A stretch of DNA of 64,000 nt from Herbiconiux sp. VKM Ac-1786. GTDB taxonomy: Bacteria; Actinomycetota; Actinomycetes; Actinomycetales; Microbacteriaceae. Location of the stretch: positions 248,001 through 312,000 of the forward strand of contig NZ_JADKSG010000001.1 in assembly GCF_015350805.1 (NCBI RefSeq), in the 5' to 3' direction. Each line of letters begins with the position of its first letter. Position 1 is the first letter of the stretch. The position numbers and the translations under genes were made by a program. Below, piece by piece: positions 25,765 through 33,458 of the stretch. The notes under the pieces are model-generated. The model had not been told where the DNA came from, did no database searches, and saw only the letters and a program-made list of their open reading frames with translations.

Positions 25765-27369
25765 TCACTCCCCCTTGCGGGGCTTGCCGATGTTGAGCTC
25801 GGTCTCCTCGACGTCGATCTTGGCGAGCACCGACTTCACGGCCCGCTCCTGGTAGCGGCCCTCCGAGCGTGCCTGCAGCACGGCCTGTCGCTCGGCCTCG
25901 ATCATGATGCGGCGCAGGCGGTTGTAGGCGCGCGCCGGAGGTTCGGCTCCCTCCGGTGAGGGGTTCTCGAGGGCATCCGTCAAGAAGGTCGCGTTCAGAC
26001 GCAGGCGGTCGACGACCCGCTGCTCGTCGGCGTCGGTGACCTCGCTCTCGAGCCGCGCGAGGCCCTGGCTCTGGGCCTCGGACATCAGCATGTGCACCTC
26101 GGTCATCTCCTGCGAGAAGTCGGGCGGCGGCAGCTTCAGCCGGCGGATCACGAACGGCAGGAACGCGCCCTCGACGAGCGTGCCGACCACCACGACGAAG
26201 GCCAGGAACTGCAGGAACGAGCGCTGGGGCGTCTCCTCGGGCAGCAGGAACACGGCGGCGAGGGTCACCACCCCGCGGATGCCCGCGAACGACACCGCCG
26301 TTCCGGTGCGGTAGCTCCAGCCGCGGTTGCGCAGCCACTGCGGGCCGAAGCGGTACGCGGTCGTGGTCATCATCATCCAGACGAAGCGCGAGAGGAAGAT
26401 CGCCAGGAGCAGCACCGCCGAGATGACCACCGTCGGCCAGAGGCCGGGTCCGCCGTTCGCCACCCCCTGGAAGATGCCGAACAGGCTGAGGCCGATGAAC
26501 AGGAACACCGCGTTCTCGAGCAGGAACTGGATGGTGCGCCAGTTCAGCGACTCGGCGATGCGCGACTCGGCGGTCTGGATGACGGGCGCCTTGAATCCCA
26601 GGTAGAGGCCGGCGACCACGACGGCGAGCACCCCCGAGCCGTGCAGCAGCTGGGCCGGGATGAACGCCACGAACGGCGTGACCAGCGAGAGGCTGGTGTC
26701 GAGCACCGGTGAGCGCAGCGGCTTGCGGATGAGCGCGAAGACCCAGCCCACGAGGAAGCCGACCCCGACGCCCACGACCACCGCGACCACGAACTCGAGG
26801 ATGATGCCCCACGGCGTCAGAGGCTCGGCGCCGGGCGTGTTCGCGCTGACGATCGCCGCGATGGCCGCGTTCAGCGCCACCAGCGCGGTCGCGTCGTTCA
26901 GCAGGCTCTCGCCCTCGAGCACGGTGACCAGGCGGCGGGGCAGCTTGAGACGGCCGGCGATCGCGGTGACGGCCACCGCATCCGTCGGCGCCACGACCGC
27001 CCCGAAGGCGAAGGCCGCCGCGAGCGAGATCGCCGGGATGATCAGCCAGGCGGTCAGCCCGACGGTGACGACCGTGAACACCACGAGGCCCACCGAGAGC
27101 AGCAGGATGCCGTCACGTCTCGCCCGCACGTCGGCGAACGAGGTGCGGATGGCCGCCGCGAACAGCAGCGGCGGCAGCAGCCCGTAGAGGATGAGATCGG
27201 GCTCCACCGCAATCGTCGGCACGCCCGGGATGAACGAGACGAGCGCCCCGACCGCCACCAGGGCGACCGGTGCCGACCAGCCGACGCGGCCCGCGACTCC
27301 GGTGACGGCGACCGTGACGACCACGAACGAGACGATCCACACGATGGTCCCGACCGCATCCGCCTCCAT
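25765..27369 (-). CDS. CPA1-family Na+/H+ antiporter (second copy)
   Basis: 534 residues from ATG 27369. This start is chosen over ATG 27378 because CATAAT lies seven bases upstream, a leaderless signature. Twelve or so membrane helices include VAPTDAVAVTAIAGRLKLPRR, LEGESLLNDATALVALN and GIRGVVTLAAVFLLP, the same motifs as the antiporter at 8486-10177. A cytoplasmic tail of about 120 residues follows. Sequence divergence from the other copy suggests different ion or pH specificity rather than recent duplication. Convergent with the HAD gene, 22 bp apart. Confidence 0.92.
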   Translation of the reverse strand: MEADAVGTIVWIVSFVVVTVAVTGVAGRVGWSAPVALVAVGALVSFIPGVPTIAVEPDLILYGLLPPLLFAAAIRTSFADVRARRDGILLLSVGLVVFTVVTVGLTAWLIIPAISLAAAFAFGAVVAPTDAVAVTAIAGRLKLPRRLVTVLEGESLLNDATALVALNAAIAAIVSANTPGAEPLTPWGIILEFVVAVVVGVGVGFLVGWVFALIRKPLRSPVLDTSLSLVTPFVAFIPAQLLHGSGVLAVVVAGLYLGFKAPVIQTAESRIAESLNWRTIQFLLENAVFLFIGLSLFGIFQGVANGGPGLWPTVVISAVLLLAIFLSRFVWMMMTTTAYRFGPQWLRNRGWSYRTGTAVSFAGIRGVVTLAAVFLLPEETPQRSFLQFLAFVVVVGTLVEGAFLPFVIRRLKLPPPDFSQEMTEVHMLMSEAQSQGLARLESEVTDADEQRVVDRLRLNATFLTDALENPSPEGAEPPARAYNRLRRIMIEAERQAVLQARSEGRYQERAVKSVLAKIDVEETELNIGKPRKGE

Positions 27370-27460
27370 GCCCACCATTATGACGGGCGCCGCCCGCCCC
27401 CGTGACGGGGTGGATTCGGCGCGATCGGCGGGCGAGCATCCGTCGACCTACCCTGGAGTC

Positions 27461-27940
27461 ATGGCCAGAACCATCTCCACCACCACCGAGGTCGACCGCG
27501 ACGGCATGCTGGCTTTCGTGCGACCCAGGCACCGGATGCTCGTCGCCACCACCCGCGCCGACGGCCGACCCCAGATGTCCCCGGTCTCGGGCGGGGTCGA
27601 CGCCGAGGGCCGCATCGTCATCTCCACCTACCCCTCGCGCGCGAAGGCACGCAACGCGTCCCGCCGCCCCGCCGCCTCGGTGCTCGTGCTCTCGGACGAC
27701 TGGAACGACGCCTGGATCCAGGTCGACGGCGACGCCGAGGTGCTGCACATGCCCGAGGCGGCCGACGGCCTCGTGGACTACTACCGCTGCATCGCGGGCG
27801 AGCACCCCGACTGGGCGGAGTACCGCTCCGCGATGGCCCTCCAGGACAAGTCCCTTCTCCGCATCACACCGACCCGCTGGAGCCCCATCGCCACGGGCGG
27901 CTTCCCGCCCGACGTCGCGGCCCGCCTCGACGCCCTCTGA
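27461..27940 (+). CDS. PPOX-class (F420-dependent type) flavin/deazaflavin oxidoreductase
   Basis: 159 residues with the split beta-barrel of pyridoxamine-phosphate-oxidase-like proteins: MLVATTRADGRPQMSPVSGGVDAEGRIVISTYPSRAKARNAS-type opening, VSVLVLSDDW strand and LRITPTRW at the C-terminus. Actinobacterial members bind F420, FMN or haem. The substrate is unknown. TACCCT six bases before the ATG suggests leaderless expression; GGAG also occurs there but too close to act as a ribosome site. Confidence 0.88.
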   Translation: MARTISTTTEVDRDGMLAFVRPRHRMLVATTRADGRPQMSPVSGGVDAEGRIVISTYPSRAKARNASRRPAASVLVLSDDWNDAWIQVDGDAEVLHMPEAADGLVDYYRCIAGEHPDWAEYRSAMALQDKSLLRITPTRWSPIATGGFPPDVAARLDAL

Positions 27941-28040
27941 CCCGCTGTCTCGCTGCCCCTCTGCTGTCCCCGGGTGAACACCTGACGAACCCGGGCCGCC
28001 CCCGATTGCCACGCCTTCCGTCGTCGCGCACACTCTTAGT

Positions 28041-28268
28041 GTGACCCCGGACGCGCCCCGACCTCCCCGAGCCTCGCGCCGCACGCCCGCCGTCGCGGCA
28101 CTCCACACCGCAGGAGTCACCACCCTCGCGATCGCGATCGCGATCGCGACCCTCGGCCTCGTCATCTACCTCGGCGGCAACGAGGTCGCGTTCCTCCTGC
28201 TGCTCCTCGGCCTCGTCATCTTCGTCCTGGGCATCGGTCTCCTGACGGCAGCCCGCCGCCTCTCCTAG
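28041..28268 (+). CDS. small two-helix membrane protein
   Basis: 75 residues from GTG. Two hydrophobic helices (about 22-45 and 48-68) with a short Gly/Asn/Glu turn. The first helix is encoded by about four GCGATC hexamers (AIAIAIA). CACACT six bases upstream of the GTG could be a -10 for leaderless expression. Unknown family and function; a chance open frame is possible but the hydrophobic pattern and codon bias support a gene. Confidence 0.55.
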   Translation: MTPDAPRPPRASRRTPAVAALHTAGVTTLAIAIAIATLGLVIYLGGNEVAFLLLLLGLVIFVLGIGLLTAARRLS

Positions 28269-28286
28269 CCGGGTGGTACCGAGCGG

Positions 28287-28631
28287 CTACTTCGTCGCGT
28301 TCGGGTGGTGCGTGTGGACCTGCTCGAGATGGACGACCTGCGCCTCGACGTAGAACCAGATGCGCGCATCGCCCTGCCGCGTCGGCTTGTGCTGCCATCG
28401 CACGTACTCGGCGCCTCCGCGGGTGACGATCCCCAGGGCACCCTTGAGCGGATAGTTCGTCAGCGTGACGTCGAGCGGCGTTCGGGTCAGGAAGTCCCAC
28501 GCATCGACCAGGGCGTTCCGATTGGTCGCTCGAAGATCAACCCAGCCCTTCTGTGCCTGCACTGAGGCGAAGCGGATTTCGTACTCGCTCTTCTTCGTCG
28601 GCCGCTCGACCTTCGAGTGCGCTCCGGCCAT
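28287..28631 (-). CDS. RelE-like toxin
   Basis: 114 residues. Conserved stretches KGWVDLRATNRNALVDAWDFL, YPLKGALG, EYVRWQHKPTRQGDARIWFYV and the end VHTHHPNATK fit an actinobacterial RelE/ParE-superfamily toxin, with the Arg/Lys/His-rich C-terminal half expected for an mRNA-cleaving enzyme. The start overlaps the stop of the antitoxin by one base (TGATG). No other operon members. Confidence 0.75.
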   Translation of the reverse strand: MAGAHSKVERPTKKSEYEIRFASVQAQKGWVDLRATNRNALVDAWDFLTRTPLDVTLTNYPLKGALGIVTRGGAEYVRWQHKPTRQGDARIWFYVEAQVVHLEQVHTHHPNATK

Positions 28632-29065
28632 CAGGGGCGTTCGACCGGCATCTCGTCGTCCAGCCAGTCCACGGGCGAATCCTTCATTTCGGCGGCGAGC
28701 GCCGATGCGGTCTCGCGCCACGAGGTCAATTCGGCGGCGATCACGTGGGCCTGGCCGATGGCGAAGGACGCCCGTGCCGCGTCGACGAGGTCATGGGCGC
28801 AGCGTTCTCGATCTGCCCGGCTCAGTGCGAGCATCCACGGGTAAGCGTTCGCCATCCTGTCGGCCAGACTCCCACGATCGTCGATGGCCACCGCGATCAA
28901 CTGAGCGGCGAACTGGAGGAGCTGCTCGCGGGAATCGGCATCCCGCTGCGACATCAGCACGAGATCCTGTCCATCCCGTCGGGTCACGCTGACGGGACCC
29001 TCTTCGGCCGCCGCGAAGACCCGAGGGGCATTACGGCTGAGATCGGACGACGGAAACTCACGCAT
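28631..29065 (-). CDS. Phd/YefM-type antitoxin
   Basis: 144 residues. The N-terminus FPSSDLSRNAPRVFAAAEEGPVSVTRRDGQDLVLMS is a Phd-fold DNA-binding domain; the remaining 90 residues are an alpha-helical neutralising region longer than in classical Phd. ATG 29065 is chosen: TACGAT stands exactly six bases upstream (leaderless), and typical Phd proteins start here, not at GTG 29101. The -10 is embedded in a perfect dyad, implying autoregulation. Confidence 0.8.
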   Translation of the reverse strand: MREFPSSDLSRNAPRVFAAAEEGPVSVTRRDGQDLVLMSQRDADSREQLLQFAAQLIAVAIDDRGSLADRMANAYPWMLALSRADRERCAHDLVDAARASFAIGQAHVIAAELTSWRETASALAAEMKDSPVDWLDDEMPVERP

Positions 29066-29077
29066 ACGATCATCGTA
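29065..29077. promoter_or_regulatory. antitoxin operator overlapping its -10 and start codon
   Basis: TACGAT-C-ATCGTA, a perfect 13-bp dyad. On the minus strand its first half is the TANNNT -10 of the antitoxin gene and its second half abuts the ATG. Confidence 0.6.
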
Positions 29078-29142
29078 CTTCAGAACGTATTCAGATATCA
29101 CCGCCGCCTCGCCTTGTCGTCATTAATTGAGTTGCACTCATC

Positions 29143-29161
29143 TTGGCAGAGTGAGTGCCAA
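29143..29161. promoter_or_regulatory. inverted repeat upstream of the toxin-antitoxin operon
   Basis: TTGGCA-N7-TGCCAA between the antitoxin promoter and the convergent deacylase stop. A further GCACTC lies just left at 29134-29139. It may be a second operator; not a canonical HrcA (CIRCE) site. Confidence 0.35.
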
Positions 29162-29193
29162 CAGCAAGTAGTGATGTCCGACGCCGTCGGGCC

Positions 29194-29682
29194 TCAGTCG
29201 GCGGCGACCCGCACCGTCGGGCCCGCCGTGAGGGCGGTGAGCTGGGCGAACGTCAGGGGCACCACGGTGTGCGGCGTGCCGGCTGCAGCCCAGAGGGTCT
29301 CGTAGTCGGCGAGCGCCTCGTCGACGACCGTGCGCACGGGTGCAGGATGCCCGACCGGCGCGACCCCGCCGATGGCCTGCCCCGTCACCTCGCGCACCCG
29401 CTTCGCGGGCGCCATCACGACGGCCTGCGCGCCGAGCTGCTCCGCGAGGATGTCGGTGTCCACCCGGTGACGGCCGCTGGTCATCACGAGCACCGGCTCC
29501 CCGTCGGCCAGGAACAGCAGGCTGCTGGCGATCGCGCCGACCTCGCAGCCGAGCGCCTCGGCCGCTTCCGCGGCGGTCCGCGTCGAGGAGGGCAACTCGC
29601 GCACGCGAGCGTCGATCCCGGCGTCGATCAGGTGCTGCTGCACGATGCGGCTGCGCTCGGGCAGCTGCCGTTCATCGGTCAC
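29194..29682 (-). CDS. YbaK/EbsC-type aminoacyl-tRNA deacylase
   Basis: 162 residues from GTG 29682. The YbaK fold is recognised by SSTRTAAEAAEALGCEVGAIASSLLFLADGEPVLVMTSGRHRVD, followed by GQAIGGVAPVGHPAP with the conserved GxxPxGH motif. These enzymes hydrolyse misacylated tRNA such as Cys-tRNA(Pro). Overlaps the upstream small membrane protein gene by 11 bp. Confidence 0.88.
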   Translation of the reverse strand: MTDERQLPERSRIVQQHLIDAGIDARVRELPSSTRTAAEAAEALGCEVGAIASSLLFLADGEPVLVMTSGRHRVDTDILAEQLGAQAVVMAPAKRVREVTGQAIGGVAPVGHPAPVRTVVDEALADYETLWAAAGTPHTVVPLTFAQLTALTAGPTVRVAAD

Positions 29683-29920
29683 GGTCGACGCTCCCTGACC
29701 CCGCGCTCGCGATCGACGGACCCGCAGCCCGCTTGTCGGCCACGTACTTCCGGCGCGCGCGAACCAGCTGCGCGATCCCGAGCGCCAGCCAGGCGACCGG
29801 GAACAGCCAACGCCAGAGCTCCACGTCCCCACCGCCGAAGAGCACGGGCACGCTGGCCCCCGCGACGACGAAGAACACGACGGCCAGCCCTGCGGTCGCC
29901 TTCCAGCCCAATCCGTTCAT
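29672..29920 (-). CDS. small two-helix membrane protein
   Basis: 82 residues from ATG 29920, with GGGGG as ribosome site; TTG 29932 is a possible earlier start. Two hydrophobic helices (about 7-27 and 33-53) and a basic cytoplasmic tail RARRKYVADKR. No family recognised. Its 3' end overlaps the YbaK-type gene by 11 bp, so they are co-transcribed. Confidence 0.6.
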   Translation of the reverse strand: MNGLGWKATAGLAVVFFVVAGASVPVLFGGGDVELWRWLFPVAWLALGIAQLVRARRKYVADKRAAGPSIASAGSGSVDRDR

Positions 29921-30033
29921 CCGATCCCCCAATCGCGAGCGACTCTACCGGCCCGTGCGACCGACCCGACACCCCCAGCCCGAGGCAGCCGGCACACGCC
30001 CGCCGAGCCGCCCGACGCGGACGAGAACGTCCC

Positions 30034-31056
30034 CTACCCCGCCGAGCGGGCCGAGACTGGCCGTCGCCGCAGAGAACCATCCAGCACCTCCGGGCCCCGA
30101 TAAACCATGTCCATCGCCCCGATGCTCTCCCCCGGCGGAACGATCGCATCGATCCGATCGAGCACCTCATCCGACAGCGAGACCGACGCCCCTGCCAGTG
30201 TGTCCTCGAGCTGCGCCATAGTGCGCGGCCCGGCGATGGCCGAGGTCACCCCCGGATGCGCCACGGCGAACGCCATCGCCAGATGCGTCAGCGGCATCCC
30301 CGCCTCGTCGGCCAGCGCAATGAGCTGCTCGATGGCACCGAGCCGCCGCTCATCCTGAAAATGCCGCATGCCCGTGCTCGCCCGGAAGTTCTCGTTCGCC
30401 TGCCCCGCCCGGTACTTTCCCGACAGCGCCCCGCCCGCGAGCGGGCTGTACACCAGCGTGCCCATCCCGTACCGCTCGGCGACCGGCAGGATCTCCCGCT
30501 CGATCTCCCGATCGAGGATCGAGTAGTTCGGCTGCTCGGTGCGGAACCGCTCGAACCCGCGCCGCTCCGAGACCCACTGCGCCTCGACGATCTCCGACCC
30601 GCGCATCGACGACGACCCGATCGCGAGCACCTTGCCCTCGCGAACGAGGTCGGTGAGCGCCGAGAGCGTCTCGTCGATGTCGGTGTCGGGCTGCGGCCGG
30701 TGCAGCTGGTACAGGTCGATCCGGTCCGTCCGCAGGTTGCGCAGCGACCGCTCGACGGCCTGCCTGATCCACCGCCGCGATGCCCCGCGGTGGTTCACGT
30801 CGTCGTCGACCGGCCCCCAGAACTTGGTGGCGAGCACGACGTCATCGCGCCGCCCGACGAGCGCCTCGCCCACGACCTCCTCCGAGTCGCCGTAGCGGTC
30901 GGCCGTGTCGATGAAGTTGATGCCGCCGTCGAGCGCGCGGTGGATGATCCGCACGCCCTCCTGGCGATCGGGGTTACCGAACGAGCCGAGCATCATGGCG
31001 CCGAGCGCATAGGGCGTCACCATGATCCCGGTGCGTCCGAGGGGTCGATACTGCAT
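30034..31056 (-). CDS. aldo/keto reductase
   Basis: 340 residues. Catalytic and cofactor regions are standard: LGAMMLG, INFIDTADRYGDSEEVVGEAL (Asp and Tyr of the tetrad), VLATKFWGP (Lys), LYQLHRPQPDTDIDETL (His), and the NADPH-binding TSAIAGPRTMAQLEDT near the end. It reduces aldehydes or ketones with NADPH. AGGAGG precedes the start. It is divergent from a TetR regulator, with two strong operators in the 91-bp gap, so expression is probably induced by a ligand of that regulator. Confidence 0.93.
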   Translation of the reverse strand: MQYRPLGRTGIMVTPYALGAMMLGSFGNPDRQEGVRIIHRALDGGINFIDTADRYGDSEEVVGEALVGRRDDVVLATKFWGPVDDDVNHRGASRRWIRQAVERSLRNLRTDRIDLYQLHRPQPDTDIDETLSALTDLVREGKVLAIGSSSMRGSEIVEAQWVSERRGFERFRTEQPNYSILDREIEREILPVAERYGMGTLVYSPLAGGALSGKYRAGQANENFRASTGMRHFQDERRLGAIEQLIALADEAGMPLTHLAMAFAVAHPGVTSAIAGPRTMAQLEDTLAGASVSLSDEVLDRIDAIVPPGESIGAMDMVYRGPEVLDGSLRRRPVSARSAG

Positions 31057-31081
31057 GGGGTCCTCCTGTTAGGATCAGATA

Positions 31082-31128
31082 CGGAACACCGTTCCGCTAC
31101 ACCGACCACTATACGGAACACTGTTCCG
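31082..31128. promoter_or_regulatory. tandem TetR operators between aldo/keto reductase and TetR genes
   Basis: CGGAAC-ACC-GTTCCG (31082-31096) and CGGAAC-ACT-GTTCCG (31114-31128), the second extended by one base pair on each side. Centres are 32 bp apart, three helical turns. Confidence 0.85.
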
Positions 31129-31147
31129 TTTATGCAAGGGCCCTTCT

Positions 31148-31714
31148 GTGACCTCGACGACCGAACCGCGAAAAGTGCGAGCGGATGCGCGGCAGAACCT
31201 CGACGCCCTCCTCACCGCCGCGCGCACGGTCTTCGCCCGCGCGGGAGTGGACGCGCCAGCCCGCGAGATCGCCACCGAAGCCGGAGTCGGGGTCGGCACC
31301 CTCTACCGCCACTTCCCCAACCGCGCCGAGCTCGTGGCCGCGGTCTTCACCTCGGAGATCGACGCCACGGCAGCGGCGGCGGGTGAACTGCTGGCCGAGC
31401 ATCCGCCCAAGGAAGCGCTCGACCTCTGGATCACCCGCTTCACCCGCTTCGTCGCCACCAAGCAGGGCCTCTCGGCCGCGCTGCGCTCGGGCGACCCGGC
31501 GTTCGACGCCCTGCCCGCGCTGCTCATGGGCAAGCTCGGCCCAGCCCTCGCCTCGCTGCTCGACGCGGCCGCGGCGGCCGGCGACATCCGCGACGACGTC
31601 GACCCTCTCGAGCTCCTGCAGGCGGTCGGCGATCTCAGCCACCGCGCCCCCTCCGCCGACGGAACGCCGAACCCGATGGTGCGCCTCCTCCTCGACGGCC
31701 TCCGCGCTCGGTAG
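31148..31714 (+). CDS. TetR/AcrR-family repressor
   Basis: 188 residues from GTG 31148. The N-terminal HTH is ALLTAARTVFARAGVDAPAREIATEAGVGVGTLYRHFPNRAEL; the C-terminal ligand domain contains ALDLWITRFTRFVATKQGLSAAL, typical of the SbtR-like group. Divergent from the aldo/keto reductase and next to two palindromic operators, it very likely represses both itself and the reductase. Confidence 0.92.
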   Translation: MTSTTEPRKVRADARQNLDALLTAARTVFARAGVDAPAREIATEAGVGVGTLYRHFPNRAELVAAVFTSEIDATAAAAGELLAEHPPKEALDLWITRFTRFVATKQGLSAALRSGDPAFDALPALLMGKLGPALASLLDAAAAAGDIRDDVDPLELLQAVGDLSHRAPSADGTPNPMVRLLLDGLRAR

Positions 31715-31766
31715 AACTGCGCCTCGAACCAGTGCGCTCGCGGGCCCGCTCCGCGATACTCGGTGC

Positions 31767-32270
31767 ATGGAACGCACCGATCACCCCGCGACCTGGGACG
31801 AACGATCGACCCTGCTCACGATGCTGCAGTACACCCGCGACACCGCCATCGAGAAGGCGACGGGTCTGACGGATGCCCAGGCCGCCGCCGCCCCGATCGC
31901 CACGTCGCCGCTGATGAGCGTCGGCGGCGTGCTCAACCACCTGCGCTGGGTCGAGCACTCCTGGATCGAGAACCGCTTCGTCGGCGGCCCCGACCTCGGA
32001 CCCTGGACCGACGAGTCGCCCGACCAGGAGTTCATCGACGGCGCGACCCTGCCTCTGCAGGCCGTGATCGACGGCTACCGCGCGCAGGCGGTCACGACCG
32101 ACGCGATCATCACCCGCCTGCAGCTCGACGACCGTTCGCTGACGGGGTTCCGCTCGGGCGAGCATCCGACGCTCCGCTGGGTGATCCTGCACCTCATCGA
32201 GGAGAACGCCCGCCACAACGGGCACCTCGACATCCTCCGCGAGCTCGCCGACGGCACCACGGGCGACTGA
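31767..32270 (+). CDS. DinB/DUF664 family protein
   Basis: 167 residues, four-helix bundle. The metal-binding histidines of the DinB-like fold are in VGGVLNHLRWVEHSWIENRF and LIEENARHNGHLDILRE. Such proteins may act as thiol transferases with mycothiol or bacillithiol; the substrate is unknown. GATACT six bases before the ATG, with no ribosome site, suggests leaderless translation. Confidence 0.88.
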   Translation: MERTDHPATWDERSTLLTMLQYTRDTAIEKATGLTDAQAAAAPIATSPLMSVGGVLNHLRWVEHSWIENRFVGGPDLGPWTDESPDQEFIDGATLPLQAVIDGYRAQAVTTDAIITRLQLDDRSLTGFRSGEHPTLRWVILHLIEENARHNGHLDILRELADGTTGD

Positions 32271-32321
32271 CCGTCCACCGCGCCCCTCGCTTCAGCCGAG
32301 CTGTTGCTTAACCGGTCGGCA

Positions 32322-32337
32322 AGTGAAAGACTTCACT
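32322..32337. promoter_or_regulatory. operator-like dyad directly before the membrane protein/wHTH operon
   Basis: AGTGAA-AGAC-TTCACT, ending two bases before ATG 32340. TTGCTT (32304-32309) with a 17-nt spacer to AAGACT (32327-32332) would give a leaderless promoter overlapped by the dyad. The winged-helix protein of the same operon is a natural candidate autorepressor. Confidence 0.5.
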
Positions 32338-32339
32338 GT

Positions 32340-32819
32340 ATGGAAAGCGACATCGAGAGCAGCAACGGGGCCGGCCGCACCGACGGGGCCGCGGCGCGCG
32401 ATGCCCTGTCGGCACTGGACGCCGACCGGCAGGCACTGGCCGACCGCATCCGCACACCGGCGTGGTACTACCCGCTGCTGGGATTGTCGACGGCCCTGAT
32501 CATCGGCTCACCGGGCCCGGGCGCGCCGACGCAGTTCGTGCTGGTGGCGTTCGGCTGCCTCGGCATCACCTTCCTCTCGCTGGCCTACCAGCGCATCACG
32601 GGCATGACCATCTCGCGGATGGCCGGGCCGAAGAGCCTCGTGGTCTCGATCGTGCTCGGCATCGTGATCGTGCTGCTGCTCGGCGTCTCGCTCACCCTGA
32701 CCGCCGTCGGGCATCCGGAGTGGGTCGCGGCCAGCGCGGCGGTGGCCTTCGCGGCGATGTGGGGCGGCGGCCGGTTGTACGACCGCGTCTACGACCGCGA
32801 GCTGCGCGATGGACGCTGA
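32340..32819 (+). CDS. hypothetical four-helix membrane protein
   Basis: 159 residues: a hydrophilic N-terminus with a helix ALSALDADRQALADRIRTP, then two pairs of hydrophobic segments (about 45-78 and 100-140). No ribosome site precedes ATG 32340. It overlaps the winged-helix gene by 11 bp. This pairing of a small integral membrane protein with a one-domain regulator is common in actinobacteria; the membrane protein may be the regulated function. Family not recognised. Confidence 0.7.
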   Translation: MESDIESSNGAGRTDGAAARDALSALDADRQALADRIRTPAWYYPLLGLSTALIIGSPGPGAPTQFVLVAFGCLGITFLSLAYQRITGMTISRMAGPKSLVVSIVLGIVIVLLLGVSLTLTAVGHPEWVAASAAVAFAAMWGGGRLYDRVYDRELRDGR

Positions 32820-33120
32820 CGCCGGGTTCGACGAGCAGATCCACGCCCCGACCCGACTGCGCATCTGCGGGCTGCTGCGACCGGTCGACGCGGCGGAGTT
32901 CGCGGTGCTCCGGTCGACGCTGGATCTGTCGGAGGCGAACCTCTCGAAGACGCTCCGCGCGCTCACCGACATCGGCTACGTGCGCGTCACCAAGGCCTCG
33001 TCGTCGAGCCGCGGCGACCAGCGCCGCACCACGACCGTGGCGTTGACGGCGGACGGGCGCCGGGCCTTCGACGGGCACGTGGCGGCCCTCCGCCGCATCG
33101 CGGGCGACCTCGGCAGCTGA
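32809..33120 (+). CDS. winged-helix transcriptional regulator
   Basis: 103 residues. RLRICGLLRPVDAAEFAVLRSTLDLSEANLSKTLRALTDIGYVRVTK is a MarR/ArsR-like winged helix, followed by a wing with RTTTVALTADGRRAF, typical of the 'transcriptional regulator' HTH_34-type family. Co-transcribed with the membrane protein and probably acting on the dyad at 32322-32337. Confidence 0.88.
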   Translation: MDADAGFDEQIHAPTRLRICGLLRPVDAAEFAVLRSTLDLSEANLSKTLRALTDIGYVRVTKASSSSRGDQRRTTTVALTADGRRAFDGHVAALRRIAGDLGS

Positions 33121-33140
33121 GGCCCCTGTTCCGTGGTCCG

Positions 33141-33458
33141 TCAGCGTGGGCGGTCGGTGATTCGCCGCGCCCACACCCGCAGCAGCATGGGCACGAAGAG
33201 GTAGACCGCAGGCGGGATGACCGCCACCGTCACGATCAGCGAGCGCAGCACGGTGGCGCCGATCGGTTCGGTGGGCGACAGGATCCAGTTCACCAGCGCG
33301 ACCTCGGGGAAGATCACGAGCCACGTCAGCAGCGCTCGAACGTGCACCGATGGCTGCCGCGGGGCAACGCCGACCGCCTGCCGCGACGCGCCGGCACCCA
33401 CGCTCACGCCTGGCTGCTCAGCCGCACCCGCCCCGCCGCCCGCGCCCGCCTCACCCAT
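33141..33458 (-). CDS. small membrane protein
   Basis: 105 residues. The first 40 are a Gly/Ala-rich disordered region; then two hydrophobic helices (LLTWLVIFPEVALVNWILSP and LRSLIVTVAVIPPAVYLFVPMLLRVW). The helix pair resembles the membrane tail found at the end of some antibiotic-biosynthesis-monooxygenase proteins, but the catalytic part is absent. It overlaps the MFS gene end by 8 bp and is co-directional with it. The true start may be internal. Confidence 0.6.
   Translation of the reverse strand: MGEAGAGGGAGAAEQPGVSVGAGASRQAVGVAPRQPSVHVRALLTWLVIFPEVALVNWILSPTEPIGATVLRSLIVTVAVIPPAVYLFVPMLLRVWARRITDRPR

Noticed and set aside
29131-29161. CIRCE (HrcA) site
   Set aside because: GCACTC and GAGTG halves are present with a 9-nt gap, but the right arm continues AGTG instead of CTAA and no chaperone gene is adjacent.
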